DNA of 64,000 nucleotides from Candidatus Riflebacteria bacterium HGW-Riflebacteria-2 (GTDB lineage Bacteria; Muiribacteriota; Ozemobacteria; Ozemobacterales; Ozemobacteraceae), in the NCBI GenBank assembly GCA_002839435.1, contig PGYA01000010.1:1-64000 (forward strand), written 5' to 3'. Below are positions 41,562-50,358 of the stretch, one piece after another. The position numbers were made by a program, and so were the translations under genes. Position 1 is the stretch's first letter, and the number at the start of each line of letters is the position of its first letter. Below the pieces are notes generated by a model, which ran no database searches, had not been told where the DNA came from, and was given only the letters and a program-made list of their open reading frames with translations.

Positions 41562-43757
41562 CTATTTATCTGTGCCTTCGCGTTTGAGAATTTCAAAAAA
41601 GATCTTTACAAGTTCAGGGTCGAGCTGATTTCCGGCCGCTTTCTTCATTTCCTGCTTAACATATTCGTATGGAAACGCTTTGCGGTAAGGGCGATCTGCG
41701 ATCATGGCGTCATAGGTGTCGGCAACCGCAAGAATTCTGGCACCCAGCGGAATCTGCTCACCCTTTAGCCCAAGCGGATAGCCGTTTCCATCAAATCGCT
41801 CATGGTGATATAGAGTTAACGGAGCTATCTCTTTGAGAATTTCTACCCTTTCCATTATGCTGGCACCGTATTCAGGGTGACGATGCAGTTCTTCTATTTC
41901 TTGGCTGGTCAACTTGCCCTGCTTGGTTAAAATTACATCCTTGATGCCAATTTTGCCGATATCGTGCAGCAGGCCTGCATAGCGAACAGTCTCAAGTTCA
42001 TCTTCGGTGAGTCCAAGCTCGATTCCAATCTTAACCGCGTATTCCATGACCTTGGTGCTGTGACCATGCGTATATGAGTCTTTGGCTTCAATCGCGGCAG
42101 CAAGCGCCATGACCATTGACAGATATTGTCGCTTCATTTCAGCGTAAAGCTGGGCGTTTTCGATGGCTATGCTGGCCTGAGAGGCAAAAGTAGACAGCAG
42201 GTCAATTTCATCCTGCGAAAAATCGCGTGGCTTGCTGGTGTAAATGGTGATTACGCCAATGGGGCGGCCTCTCTGCATAATGGGTACAGCAAGCAGTCCG
42301 GCGAGTTTCTCACGCTTTACCAGGCTGGTATACTTGGTGCGCGGGTCCTTGCGGGCATCGACCACAGAAATTGGCAGGCGCTGTGAGAAACAGCTGCCAA
42401 TTATGCCTTCGCCTACCTTGATGGCGGTCGAAGACAGAAAGGATTTTGACAGGCCGCGCGAAGCTCGCACTTCCAGCAGCTCGCCAGTAGGGTCGAGCAG
42501 TCGCAGTTCGCAGCGCAAAGCGTTCATCATTTCCATCGAAAAGTTGACAATAGAATCGAGAACCTCGTCAAGCACCAGAGTTGAAGTTATCGACTGTGAA
42601 ATTTCGAAGAGAACCGATATTTCATCGATGCGACGCTCGAGGTAAAGTCTGATTTTGACGTTTTCGATAGCGGTTGACAGCAGGTTGGAAAGGGTCGAGA
42701 AAGTGCGCAGATGCTCTCGATTAAAGGCTTTCTGCCGTGTCGCAGAAAGATTTATCAGACCTATGTTCTTGCCCTGTACAGTAAGTGGCACGGTCATAAA
42801 CGACTGAACCTTGCGTCTGAAGACTTTGTCCATGCTCATGGAATTTTGCCCAGGCAGAAACAATTGCTGGCAGCGAGTGATCCGCGCCGGTTTTCCACGT
42901 ATCTTCAGACTGATATCGTCAATATGTCCGGTAAGACTGTCGAGGCTGGCAGGTGCCAGTGGCAGGCGTGAAACAAAGTAGCGAGTCTCTTCATCATCTT
43001 TGAACAGGCAGACTATGCCAAGATCATGCTCTATCAGCTGCGCCAGATATTCAAAAGACAGGCCGATCAAGCCCTCGAGTGTCTGAACTGAAGAAAACCT
43101 TTTGGCCAGGATGTTGAGCTTTTCCATTTCGCGAATGCGATTTTCACGTTCCTGCAACAACCCGCTGTGCTCAATTTTCATGGCAGCCAGATTCGCATAT
43201 ACCGTGGCTTCTTCCAGGTCATTCACGTTGAACGCTTTGTCGCGTGTGATGTTGCCTAATACCATCAGACCCACGCACTGTGTGTTGGTCGCAAGTGGAA
43301 TAATCATTGCCGACTTGAACGGAGCATCCTTGAACAGCGGATCATGCATTTCACCAGTGTACAAAAGCCTTTGGCGACATGAAAAGGCGTTGCGCAGCAG
43401 CAGGGCTTCGCCACCCAATACTTCTTCATTACTTAATGAGTCTGTAGAACATGGAGCAAATCCAAACTCTTCTTCGGAATTTATGACGGTGCGGCGGTCG
43501 AGACATATGATTTGAGCCGGACGTTTGCGCTTTGTGCCACTGAAGGCGGTAAGGCAAAGTTCAAAAGTTTCGCGGTCAAGCAGCATAAAGTATACTTCAT
43601 CTGCTTCAATCGCGTCTTTTGCTGACCGGGCCATGTCTTTTAGCAGCTCGACAAGATCGATTCCTGATGAGAGCGCCATGGAAAGGTCAGAGAGCCGCGA
43701 AAGGCGCTCGAAAGTCAGTTCTGTAGAGTTAGCTGGTCGGGTTTTTCTTTCAGGCAT
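41562..43757 (-). CDS. GAF-domain HD-GYP protein, putative c-di-GMP phosphodiesterase
   Basis: This 731-residue protein has at least two and probably three GAF domains (about 20-540), then an HD-GYP domain with HDIGK near 598-602 and HHERFDGNGYPLGLKG near 650. The catalytic HD and GYP motifs are intact, so it should hydrolyse cyclic di-GMP. No membrane segment is present, so sensing is cytoplasmic through the GAF domains. It overlaps the GGDEF gene upstream by 8 nt and is the last of the three-gene operon. Opposing cyclase and phosphodiesterase in one transcript is a common arrangement for local c-di-GMP control. Confidence 0.93.
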   Translation of the reverse strand: MPERKTRPANSTELTFERLSRLSDLSMALSSGIDLVELLKDMARSAKDAIEADEVYFMLLDRETFELCLTAFSGTKRKRPAQIICLDRRTVINSEEEFGFAPCSTDSLSNEEVLGGEALLLRNAFSCRQRLLYTGEMHDPLFKDAPFKSAMIIPLATNTQCVGLMVLGNITRDKAFNVNDLEEATVYANLAAMKIEHSGLLQERENRIREMEKLNILAKRFSSVQTLEGLIGLSFEYLAQLIEHDLGIVCLFKDDEETRYFVSRLPLAPASLDSLTGHIDDISLKIRGKPARITRCQQLFLPGQNSMSMDKVFRRKVQSFMTVPLTVQGKNIGLINLSATRQKAFNREHLRTFSTLSNLLSTAIENVKIRLYLERRIDEISVLFEISQSITSTLVLDEVLDSIVNFSMEMMNALRCELRLLDPTGELLEVRASRGLSKSFLSSTAIKVGEGIIGSCFSQRLPISVVDARKDPRTKYTSLVKREKLAGLLAVPIMQRGRPIGVITIYTSKPRDFSQDEIDLLSTFASQASIAIENAQLYAEMKRQYLSMVMALAAAIEAKDSYTHGHSTKVMEYAVKIGIELGLTEDELETVRYAGLLHDIGKIGIKDVILTKQGKLTSQEIEELHRHPEYGASIMERVEILKEIAPLTLYHHERFDGNGYPLGLKGEQIPLGARILAVADTYDAMIADRPYRKAFPYEYVKQEMKKAAGNQLDPELVKIFFEILKREGTDK

Positions 43758-45867
43758 TCTTTAATCTGCTTTCCTTGAATGTCGTTACCCGGTTGCGTCC
43801 GGTATCTTTTGCTTTGTATAGGGCAATATCAGAAGCCTCAATAAGATCAGAAGGTTTTTCACAGTTGGTAATCTTTGTGCAGGCAACTCCGATCGAAAGG
43901 GTGACTGAGAGTTTGCGGTCCTCGTCAATCACACGCGATTCTTCGACCGCTGCACGAATACGCTCGGCAAACCTGGTGGCGCCTTCTATCGATGTTTCCG
44001 GCAGAATAACGGCAAACTCTTCGCCGCCGTATCTTGCAACTGTATCGATCTGTTCGCGTACCGACTTATTGAAGACGGTTGCGACGTGTCTTAAAACCTT
44101 GTCGCCAACGAGGTGTCCATAGGTGTCGTTGAACTTTTTAAAAAAATCTATGTCGATGAGCATCAATGAAAGTGGCTTATTGTAACGTTTGGCGCGGGTG
44201 AATTCGTGGCTGAGCGTTTCCTGAAAATAGCGGTGGTTGAACAGTTCGGTCAGCGGATCGGTAAAAGCGAGTTTTTCTGTGCGCTTGTGTATAAGAGCAT
44301 TCTTTATGCTGGTGATGAAAATGCCGGTAAATTGTGAGGTGCTGTCGAGGTCGTTTGTGCTGAAAGGCTCGTTGGTTCGTCGCGCCAGGTGTATGAGGCC
44401 GCGCACCTTGTCGCCGATTACGATAGGCAGGTGCAGAGTGTGTTTATAATCGGGCGCGGGTCTTGACAAGTGGGTCTGGGGCTTGAAGAAAATCGGTTTG
44501 CTGAAATTAGCCTGGGTCAGCGGTGGATCAGCTGGAAAATCACTGAACAGGTTGAATATCTGCTGGGTAAGCTTTTTCTGATAGCCGACAGATACTGCTT
44601 CGTCAGGCTGCACGATCAGGCGATAGCTATTCTCAATATCGTCAAAAAGCAGAATTGAGATTGTGGTAAAACCAATTATCTTGTTGAAGTTGTTGAAGGC
44701 TTTCTGAAGAATGGTATAAGGATCCAGCGTCGATGTCAGATCTTTGCTGATATCAAGAAAATAGAGATTGCGCTGGTTTGTACGGTAGAGCAGATCCTGA
44801 TCTTCGCTGATAAGCCTGAGCATGTTTTCGCGCTCAATCGCCATGCTCAGATTCTGTGAGACAAGGTAAAGAAAGCGATAGTGTTTGCCTGCTTGTTTAG
44901 TGTCTTCGTCGAGATAACGGCGACTGACCAGCAGAACGTGCGAAGGCTGGCCTTCTACCAGCAGCGGAATGCAGAAGAGTTCGCGTATGCTTCCGTCTTT
45001 TTCTTCGAAAGACAGAGTCGGAGGGCGCAGAACTTCGGGCTCAGCCGAGAGCATGCCGTGCGACTGCGAGAGCTGCATCTGCATTCGGGCAGAGACTGAT
45101 CTGAACATGCGCTGCAGAAGAGTTGGTTTGAGATTGTGCGCGGCCAGAATGTCAAATTTGATGTCTTTATCAGATTTTCCGCTATGGTCAAGGGTTCTGT
45201 CGATTTTAAGTATTGCCAGTCTTTCAAGGCCAAGTTCGCTGGAAAGCTTTTTGAGAAACTCTTCCAGCCGGCCGGTAAAGTCATTGGCTTCAGAGAGAAT
45301 GCTTGAAATTTCGTAAAGTCCGGCTATTTCGCGGCGGTTTTCTTCGAGCGCGTCGAGAAGGGTCTCTTTCTCGATAAGGCTGGCAATAATGGTATCAACG
45401 GCTCTGAGACGGGTCAGGTCATTCGTTGTAAAGCCTGCCTGACTGGCCGATCGGTTAAGATTCATTACGCCAATCAACTTTTTACTAATTTTAAGCGGGA
45501 TCGACAAAAATGAGCCATTATCATCTTTTCTTCGCAGTTTTGCTTTTATATTCGTCTCGGCAGCGTTTTCGACTACTATTGGCCTGCCGCTTTCGAATAC
45601 CTTGCCGGCAATTCCTTCCTTAACCGGTATTTCTGCCACCAGCCCGCTTTTCTGGCTCTTATGAGCCGGGTGATGCGATGAAACATAGAGTTTAAGACTA
45701 TTGCTTTGTTCGTCGTATACCATTATCGATCCGGACGCCGCATTCATATATTTAACAGTCTCGGAGATCAGTGATTCGACAAGTTTATGCAGGTCTTTTG
45801 TTTCAGCTGCCTTTTCGGCCAGCCGGGCATGAAAATCCAATATCGTATCAAGTTTTTGTCCATTCAT
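43750..45867 (-). CDS. GAF-domain diguanylate cyclase (GGDEF)
   Basis: This 705-residue protein has GAF domains (first at about 15-165, with GSIMVYDEQSNSLKLYVSSH; others to about 520) and a C-terminal GGDEF domain with GGEEF at 614-618 and LSLMLIDIDFFKKFNDTYGH for metal and substrate binding. It should make c-di-GMP from GTP. The upstream allosteric RxxD I-site is altered: the segment reads VREQID, with one extra residue between Arg and Asp, so product inhibition may be lost. It overlaps the SpoIIE gene by 4 nt and the HD-GYP gene by 8 nt. Confidence 0.93.
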   Translation of the reverse strand: MNGQKLDTILDFHARLAEKAAETKDLHKLVESLISETVKYMNAASGSIMVYDEQSNSLKLYVSSHHPAHKSQKSGLVAEIPVKEGIAGKVFESGRPIVVENAAETNIKAKLRRKDDNGSFLSIPLKISKKLIGVMNLNRSASQAGFTTNDLTRLRAVDTIIASLIEKETLLDALEENRREIAGLYEISSILSEANDFTGRLEEFLKKLSSELGLERLAILKIDRTLDHSGKSDKDIKFDILAAHNLKPTLLQRMFRSVSARMQMQLSQSHGMLSAEPEVLRPPTLSFEEKDGSIRELFCIPLLVEGQPSHVLLVSRRYLDEDTKQAGKHYRFLYLVSQNLSMAIERENMLRLISEDQDLLYRTNQRNLYFLDISKDLTSTLDPYTILQKAFNNFNKIIGFTTISILLFDDIENSYRLIVQPDEAVSVGYQKKLTQQIFNLFSDFPADPPLTQANFSKPIFFKPQTHLSRPAPDYKHTLHLPIVIGDKVRGLIHLARRTNEPFSTNDLDSTSQFTGIFITSIKNALIHKRTEKLAFTDPLTELFNHRYFQETLSHEFTRAKRYNKPLSLMLIDIDFFKKFNDTYGHLVGDKVLRHVATVFNKSVREQIDTVARYGGEEFAVILPETSIEGATRFAERIRAAVEESRVIDEDRKLSVTLSIGVACTKITNCEKPSDLIEASDIALYKAKDTGRNRVTTFKESRLKNA

Positions 45868-48638
45868 GCAGAAGCTTTTCCTTTGAATTTGAGGGTAAGC
45901 ACTGTAAGGTCGTCATGCGCTTCAGCCGTACCGCGCCAGTCCATTGCAGCTGAGATAAGGGCTTCTCCAATATCTCTGGCACTTTTATCAGAATAATTAT
46001 CAAAAATGGCCTGTATGCGCTCGCTGCCAAACATGCTTTTCTCCTTGGCGCCCTCCTCAGAAAGGCCGTCTGTATACATTATCAGCGCATCTCCGGCTGA
46101 CATCTCGAATGGATTTTTGTCGTAGCCTGATATTGCCGGAATACCAAGTGGTGGCCCGCTTCTTGTTTCGACCAGTTTGAGGTTGCCAGCCAGCTTGACC
46201 ATCAATGGGCCATGGCCGGCTGAAGACATTTCGCTGTGGCCGGTTGCCGGGTCTATTGCTACCAGCTGTAGAGTGACAAAGTGATATGAATCAAGCTCGA
46301 GCGCCAGTTTGTTGTTTACCTTTTCGAGTATCGAAACCGGATCGGAACATTCCTGGACAACCTGTCGGATGATCATTCTGGTCACGACCATCAAGATCGC
46401 AGCCGGCATGCCCTTGCCCGAGACGTCGCCGAGAACTGCCAGTAGTCTACCGTCTTCCAGAGAGAGAATGTCGAAAAAGTCGCCGCCGATCTGGCGCGCT
46501 GGTATGCTTCTACCGAACATTTCGATAGAAGGCGGCAGATCAGAAAAAGTTTTCGGCATCAGCGACATCTGTATATCTCGGGCATCGCTGAGTTGGCGTT
46601 CAAGCAGGTCTCTGTCGTGGCGCTCTTCCATCAGCCTTACGTTTTCGAGAGCGGTTACGACCAGGTGAGCTATGGCCTCGAGCAGTTGCTGATCCTGTAT
46701 GGTGAAGGTGAGACCATTGGTCTTGTTGTTGACGTTTATAACTCCGATAACTTTTTGGCCGGCTCCTCCGCGCTGTATTACCAAGGGAACTGACAGCAGC
46801 GAGCGGTTCAGATAGTGTTCCATCGAACGCTTTTTGAAGATGCCCTCAGATTCAATGTTGTCAATGCGGTATGAGCGCCCCTGCTGAGCGACATAGCCCG
46901 AGATCTCTTCGCCGATCGGAATTCTGGTTTTTTCTATGATTCCGGGGGGGAGGCCAAAGCCTTTTTCGATCTGCAGGAACTTGCCGCTTTCGTCCAATTT
47001 TAGGTAAGAAATGCGGTTTACTCTGAGCAGGCGCCTGATAATGACAACCATTTCATCGAGCAGCGCATTTGAATCTGAAAGCTTTTCCATAAGGCCTTCG
47101 AGAGCATTTATGGTATCCAGTTTTTCTGAATAGTTGCTGGCAACCTGTAGGGCAGCGCTCATGCCGTTGAGAAGAATTGGCATGAGAGCGGCAAGATCTT
47201 CTTCAGCCAGCGGCTTGTTGAGACTTGATTCGAAAAGAATTACACCGCCGAGTGAGCGCAGCGGTAGAAACTCTGTATTGATCGCCGTTGCCTGCGGAGT
47301 AGTCGCCAGCGGCAGAACGTAACGAATCGGCAGTGGGTAATGCCCGGTGCGATTGTCAAAGGCGGATCCCTCGGTAATTGCATCAATAACTGGCCCTTTG
47401 TTTTTGATGAGCTCTTTTATATCGAGATTCTTGGGCTTCTGACCGCCTAGATAAGCCGCAAGGTGGAGTTCTGAAGTGTCGCGCGCAAACATGAGTATGG
47501 CGCCTGAATATTGACCGAAAAGGTAATTCAGGCTTTCGACCAGCTTGTAAAGAATGGCATCGATGTTTACCGAAGATATGATGGTATTACAGGTCTGGTT
47601 TATCTGCTGAAGAATTCGGGCATGTCTGGCTTCTTTGCGCAATTGGTAATAATGGCTGAAATAAAGGCCCAACTGGTTGGCCAGGGTTGGCATCAGTTTG
47701 GAGCGGTGACTGATGTGTCGCCTGAAATGGTCGCCAGACAGGAGAAAACCTAGATGCCCATAAGTCTGGCCGCCCGCCTGGCAGGCAAAGACCAGCGGCG
47801 ACAGATTCTGGCTGTTGAACTCAAAATTTCCGCTATCGACTGTCGATCTGGTGATTATCGCATGCTTTTCAATTTTGTATTGTTGCATGGCGATATCAAT
47901 CATTTCTTCTATTTCGCCTTTGCTTTGTTCGTTTTCGCAGGAAGCCATTACGGTGATCTGGTTGTAGGCATCTGGGCCAGCCTGTTGCAGAACAAAAACC
48001 GTATGAAAATTAAAAGCTCTCTGAAGCTTGAGTAGAAAACTGGTCAGCATCGGGCTGTCTTCGTCAAACCAGATTTGCGCCTGCCTCTGTTCGTAGCCGG
48101 GTGCTGGCGGCAGTGCATCAGCATGTCGACTGGTGTTGAGGAGTTTCTGGGTTTCATGAAGGAAAGAAAGCAGTCGGTCGGAGCTTTCAATCTGGTTTCT
48201 GACCAGATGTAGCGGAAAAAGGAACTTACTGCAGAGTTTTTCGGCCAGGTGATCGGCAAAAAAATGCCATTCACTGATGCTTGTTCTGGTGTCTGCTGAA
48301 ATCAGCAGCAGCTGATCGCCAAAATGCGAATTATCAACCATGTATGGACTTATAACGGTGATGTATTTTTCGCCGGCCATTTCTCGCACCAGCAGGTCTT
48401 CCGGGTGGTCTGGCAGAGTCGCAGAGCGAAGGTCGTAGAGTTCATCCATAGTGAACTGGGAAGCCGCGTGCAGCTGGAACTCTTTCCACTGCTGCCCTGA
48501 ACTGCCAGTATAAAGGCGCAGCGCTAATCCACGATATTCTGTGAAATCTCGCAAAAGGTTGAAAGCGCTGCTGGAAATGTCGCTGAAGCGCGGCAACTCT
48601 TCGGCTTCAGCCAATGCGTTCAATAAAGCTGTTCTCAA
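45864..48638 (-). CDS. GAF-domain SpoIIE/RsbU-type serine phosphatase
   Basis: This 924-residue protein has an N-terminal region of unclear type, GAF domains (about 330-500 and 530-680), and a C-terminal PP2C-like phosphatase domain of the SpoIIE/RsbU type with metal aspartates in IGGDFFDI (near 717), LGDVSGKGMPAAILM and ALIMYTDGLSEEG. Such enzymes dephosphorylate anti-sigma-factor antagonists; no partner STAS or kinase gene is in the window. The start is TTG 48638 with GGAG six bases upstream, and a consensus-like promoter lies at 48676-48704, making this the first gene of the operon. It overlaps the diguanylate cyclase gene by 4 nt. Confidence 0.92.
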   Translation of the reverse strand: MRTALLNALAEAEELPRFSDISSSAFNLLRDFTEYRGLALRLYTGSSGQQWKEFQLHAASQFTMDELYDLRSATLPDHPEDLLVREMAGEKYITVISPYMVDNSHFGDQLLLISADTRTSISEWHFFADHLAEKLCSKFLFPLHLVRNQIESSDRLLSFLHETQKLLNTSRHADALPPAPGYEQRQAQIWFDEDSPMLTSFLLKLQRAFNFHTVFVLQQAGPDAYNQITVMASCENEQSKGEIEEMIDIAMQQYKIEKHAIITRSTVDSGNFEFNSQNLSPLVFACQAGGQTYGHLGFLLSGDHFRRHISHRSKLMPTLANQLGLYFSHYYQLRKEARHARILQQINQTCNTIISSVNIDAILYKLVESLNYLFGQYSGAILMFARDTSELHLAAYLGGQKPKNLDIKELIKNKGPVIDAITEGSAFDNRTGHYPLPIRYVLPLATTPQATAINTEFLPLRSLGGVILFESSLNKPLAEEDLAALMPILLNGMSAALQVASNYSEKLDTINALEGLMEKLSDSNALLDEMVVIIRRLLRVNRISYLKLDESGKFLQIEKGFGLPPGIIEKTRIPIGEEISGYVAQQGRSYRIDNIESEGIFKKRSMEHYLNRSLLSVPLVIQRGGAGQKVIGVINVNNKTNGLTFTIQDQQLLEAIAHLVVTALENVRLMEERHDRDLLERQLSDARDIQMSLMPKTFSDLPPSIEMFGRSIPARQIGGDFFDILSLEDGRLLAVLGDVSGKGMPAAILMVVTRMIIRQVVQECSDPVSILEKVNNKLALELDSYHFVTLQLVAIDPATGHSEMSSAGHGPLMVKLAGNLKLVETRSGPPLGIPAISGYDKNPFEMSAGDALIMYTDGLSEEGAKEKSMFGSERIQAIFDNYSDKSARDIGEALISAAMDWRGTAEAHDDLTVLTLKFKGKASA

Positions 48639-48675
48639 TTGTAACTCCGCCGCCTTGCTGCTATTTATCTGTGGA

Positions 48676-48704
48676 ATTATATTCTTTTCTTCTCCCTATT
48701 TCAA
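48676..48704 (-). promoter_or_regulatory. Strong sigma-70 type promoter of the SpoIIE-GGDEF-HD-GYP operon
   Basis: On the minus strand TTGAAA (48699-48704) and TATAAT (48676-48681) are separated by exactly 17 nt, giving eleven of twelve consensus positions. The start codon is 38 nt downstream of the -10. Confidence 0.8.
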
Positions 48705-48757
48705 GAAATGCTGTTCTCTGATATTGCTGGCTGTGTACATTTTATTCAGCAAAACTG

Positions 48758-48786
48758 TTGAAATCATTGTGCTATTATGGTAATAT
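48758..48786 (+). promoter_or_regulatory. Promoter of rpsT
   Basis: TTGAAA (48758-48763) and TAATAT (48781-48786) are 17 nt apart, and TGG directly precedes the -10 (extended -10). The -35 matches five of six positions, the -10 four of six. Confidence 0.6.
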
Positions 48787-48822
48787 TAAACTTCCAATAT
48801 TGATTTATGAAAGGTGAACGTT

Positions 48823-49086
48823 ATGGCTAATACCAAGTCAGCTGCAAAAAACGCAAGAAAAGCTACCCGTCGTCACACTCTTCGGGTATCTGTAAAGTCC
48901 GAACTCAAGACTCTTCGCAAGAGAGCCCTTACTGCTGCCGAAACAAAGGCTGCAGACGTCAAAGAAGTTACCAAGACTGCAATTAAGAAATTTGCCAAGG
49001 CAGCTTCAAACAAATACATTCATCCCAAGACTGCTTCCAGAAAAATCAGCCGTCTCATGAAGGCTGTCAACAGACTGCAGGCCTGA
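48823..49086 (+). CDS. rpsT: 30S ribosomal protein S20
   Basis: This 87-residue basic protein has the S20 N-terminus MANTKSAAKNARKATRR and the conserved C-terminal KTASRKISRLMKAVN. S20 is a primary binder of 16S rRNA in the small subunit. ATG 48823 is chosen because AAGGTG is six bases upstream; an upstream ATG in frame (48814) would add three residues and lies too close to the ribosome site. It has its own promoter and a strong terminator, and it is convergent with holA. Confidence 0.97.
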   Translation: MANTKSAAKNARKATRRHTLRVSVKSELKTLRKRALTAAETKAADVKEVTKTAIKKFAKAASNKYIHPKTASRKISRLMKAVNRLQA

Positions 49087-49123
49087 TAGAACCATTTACT
49101 GATCGTTAATTTATTAGCCATTG

Positions 49124-49162
49124 ACCGGGAATGAAGCCGTTAGCGGCGCGTTCCCGGTTTTT
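49124..49162 (+). terminator. Rho-independent terminator after rpsT
   Basis: ACCGGGAA (49124-49131) pairs with TTCCCGGT (49151-49158), and a run of five Ts ends at 49162. The loop contains a smaller GCCG/CGGC hairpin. It sits just before the stop of convergent holA at 49168. Confidence 0.85.
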
Positions 49163-49167
49163 GGCCT

Positions 49168-50298
49168 TCAGCTTGCCTGTGTTGCCAGAAACTCTGCGGT
49201 AAATCTCTGGAGTGACGCCCCAGGGTCGGCCATTCCCGATTTGAAAGCTAGATCGGTATCTAGTATCCTGCCGGTTGCTACGGACAACTCGGCAAAGCTG
49301 AAATTGAGAGCCAGATAAAGATTTCGTAATTTTCCGGGCTGCTGCAGGGAGGCTGCTTTTACCAGGGTTTCAGGCATGGTGCCGGCAATCTGCTGAATTT
49401 CTGAGAGCAGGTTCTTTTTTTCCTGATTGGCCTTGAAGTCCGATTTGCTGGCGATCTGTGCGTAACGTCGTAAAAGCGAAAAGACGGGTTCAAACAGATC
49501 AGGCCTGTCGCGCAGCAATGAGTGTATGAGCTTGAATTCACGCAACTGGCGGCTGAGCATGAACCATATTTTTTGTGCGGCCTCTCCGCTGTTAAGCATA
49601 GTTTCAAGGCAGCGCAGTGCTCTCACCCGGTTACGCTGACCAAAAGCCTCAAGAAAATCGAAGATGTTATCCTGGCGTAGATAAGCGACCCCAGCTTTAA
49701 CATCGGTGAGACCAATTTTTTTGCCTCTGGCGCCAAGCACAAGTTTGCTTATTTCCTGATGCAGGGTCGCGAGGTCACTGCCGACAAGTTCGATCAAAAA
49801 ATCGGCAGCTTCGTTGCTGATTTCTGCGCCAAGTTCGTTTGCCTGGCGTTTTACCCAGGCGCCCAGCTGGTTGGCAAAAGGTGCCCAGAAATCGATGCGT
49901 TCTGATTGTTGTTTGAATTTTCCGGCAACTTCTCCGGCCGTTCTGGTGTCTGACACAATGAATATTATAAAGGTGTCAGCAGGAATTCCACCATGAGAAA
50001 GCTTGTCGAGAAAATCGCGACGCTGTTTTGCGGTTGCTGCATCTATATCTTGTATCAGAAATAGTCTTGGGCTTGCATTGAAGGTAAAGCTGAATATCTG
50101 TTGCAGCACATCTGGCAGTTCTCTGGCGCTGCTGCCAACCCTCGTAATGTTGTCAGGCCGGTCTTCTTCTGGCACCAGACTTTGTACCATGTCAGAAAAA
50201 GCTTTTTCTTTGAGAAAATTTTCGGGGCCGGCAAAGATCAGAACCGGGTAATTGAGCTTGCTGCTTTTGAGTAACTTTTCAAAGGCTGTCAGTTCCAA
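49168..50298 (-). CDS. holA: DNA polymerase III delta subunit
   Basis: This 376-residue protein is the clamp-loader delta subunit, which opens the beta clamp. The N-terminus NYPVLIFAGPENFLKEKA is the family pattern with a degenerate P-loop, followed by RLFLIQDIDAATAKQRRDFL, FWAPFANQLGAWVKRQANE, and the middle and C-terminal helices (LQQPGKLRNLYLALNFSFAELS). It has no intact Walker motif, as expected for delta. It lies back to back with rpsT, an arrangement found in several bacteria, and is followed by a shared terminator region. Confidence 0.92.
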   Translation of the reverse strand: MELTAFEKLLKSSKLNYPVLIFAGPENFLKEKAFSDMVQSLVPEEDRPDNITRVGSSARELPDVLQQIFSFTFNASPRLFLIQDIDAATAKQRRDFLDKLSHGGIPADTFIIFIVSDTRTAGEVAGKFKQQSERIDFWAPFANQLGAWVKRQANELGAEISNEAADFLIELVGSDLATLHQEISKLVLGARGKKIGLTDVKAGVAYLRQDNIFDFLEAFGQRNRVRALRCLETMLNSGEAAQKIWFMLSRQLREFKLIHSLLRDRPDLFEPVFSLLRRYAQIASKSDFKANQEKKNLLSEIQQIAGTMPETLVKAASLQQPGKLRNLYLALNFSFAELSVATGRILDTDLAFKSGMADPGASLQRFTAEFLATQAS

Positions 50299-50314
50299 TG
50301 TTGTTTCCTGTCAG

Positions 50315-50350
50315 AAAAAAAGCGGGGGCTGCATTAGATGCAGTCCCCCG
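50315..50350 (-). terminator. Rho-independent terminator after the M18 aminopeptidase gene
   Basis: Read on the minus strand, CGGGGG-A-CTGCAT pairs with ATGCAG-CCCCCG around the loop CTA with one bulged A, and seven Ts follow (50315-50321). It lies 9 nt past the aminopeptidase stop. Confidence 0.9.
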
Positions 50351-50358
50351 GGTGTGTG

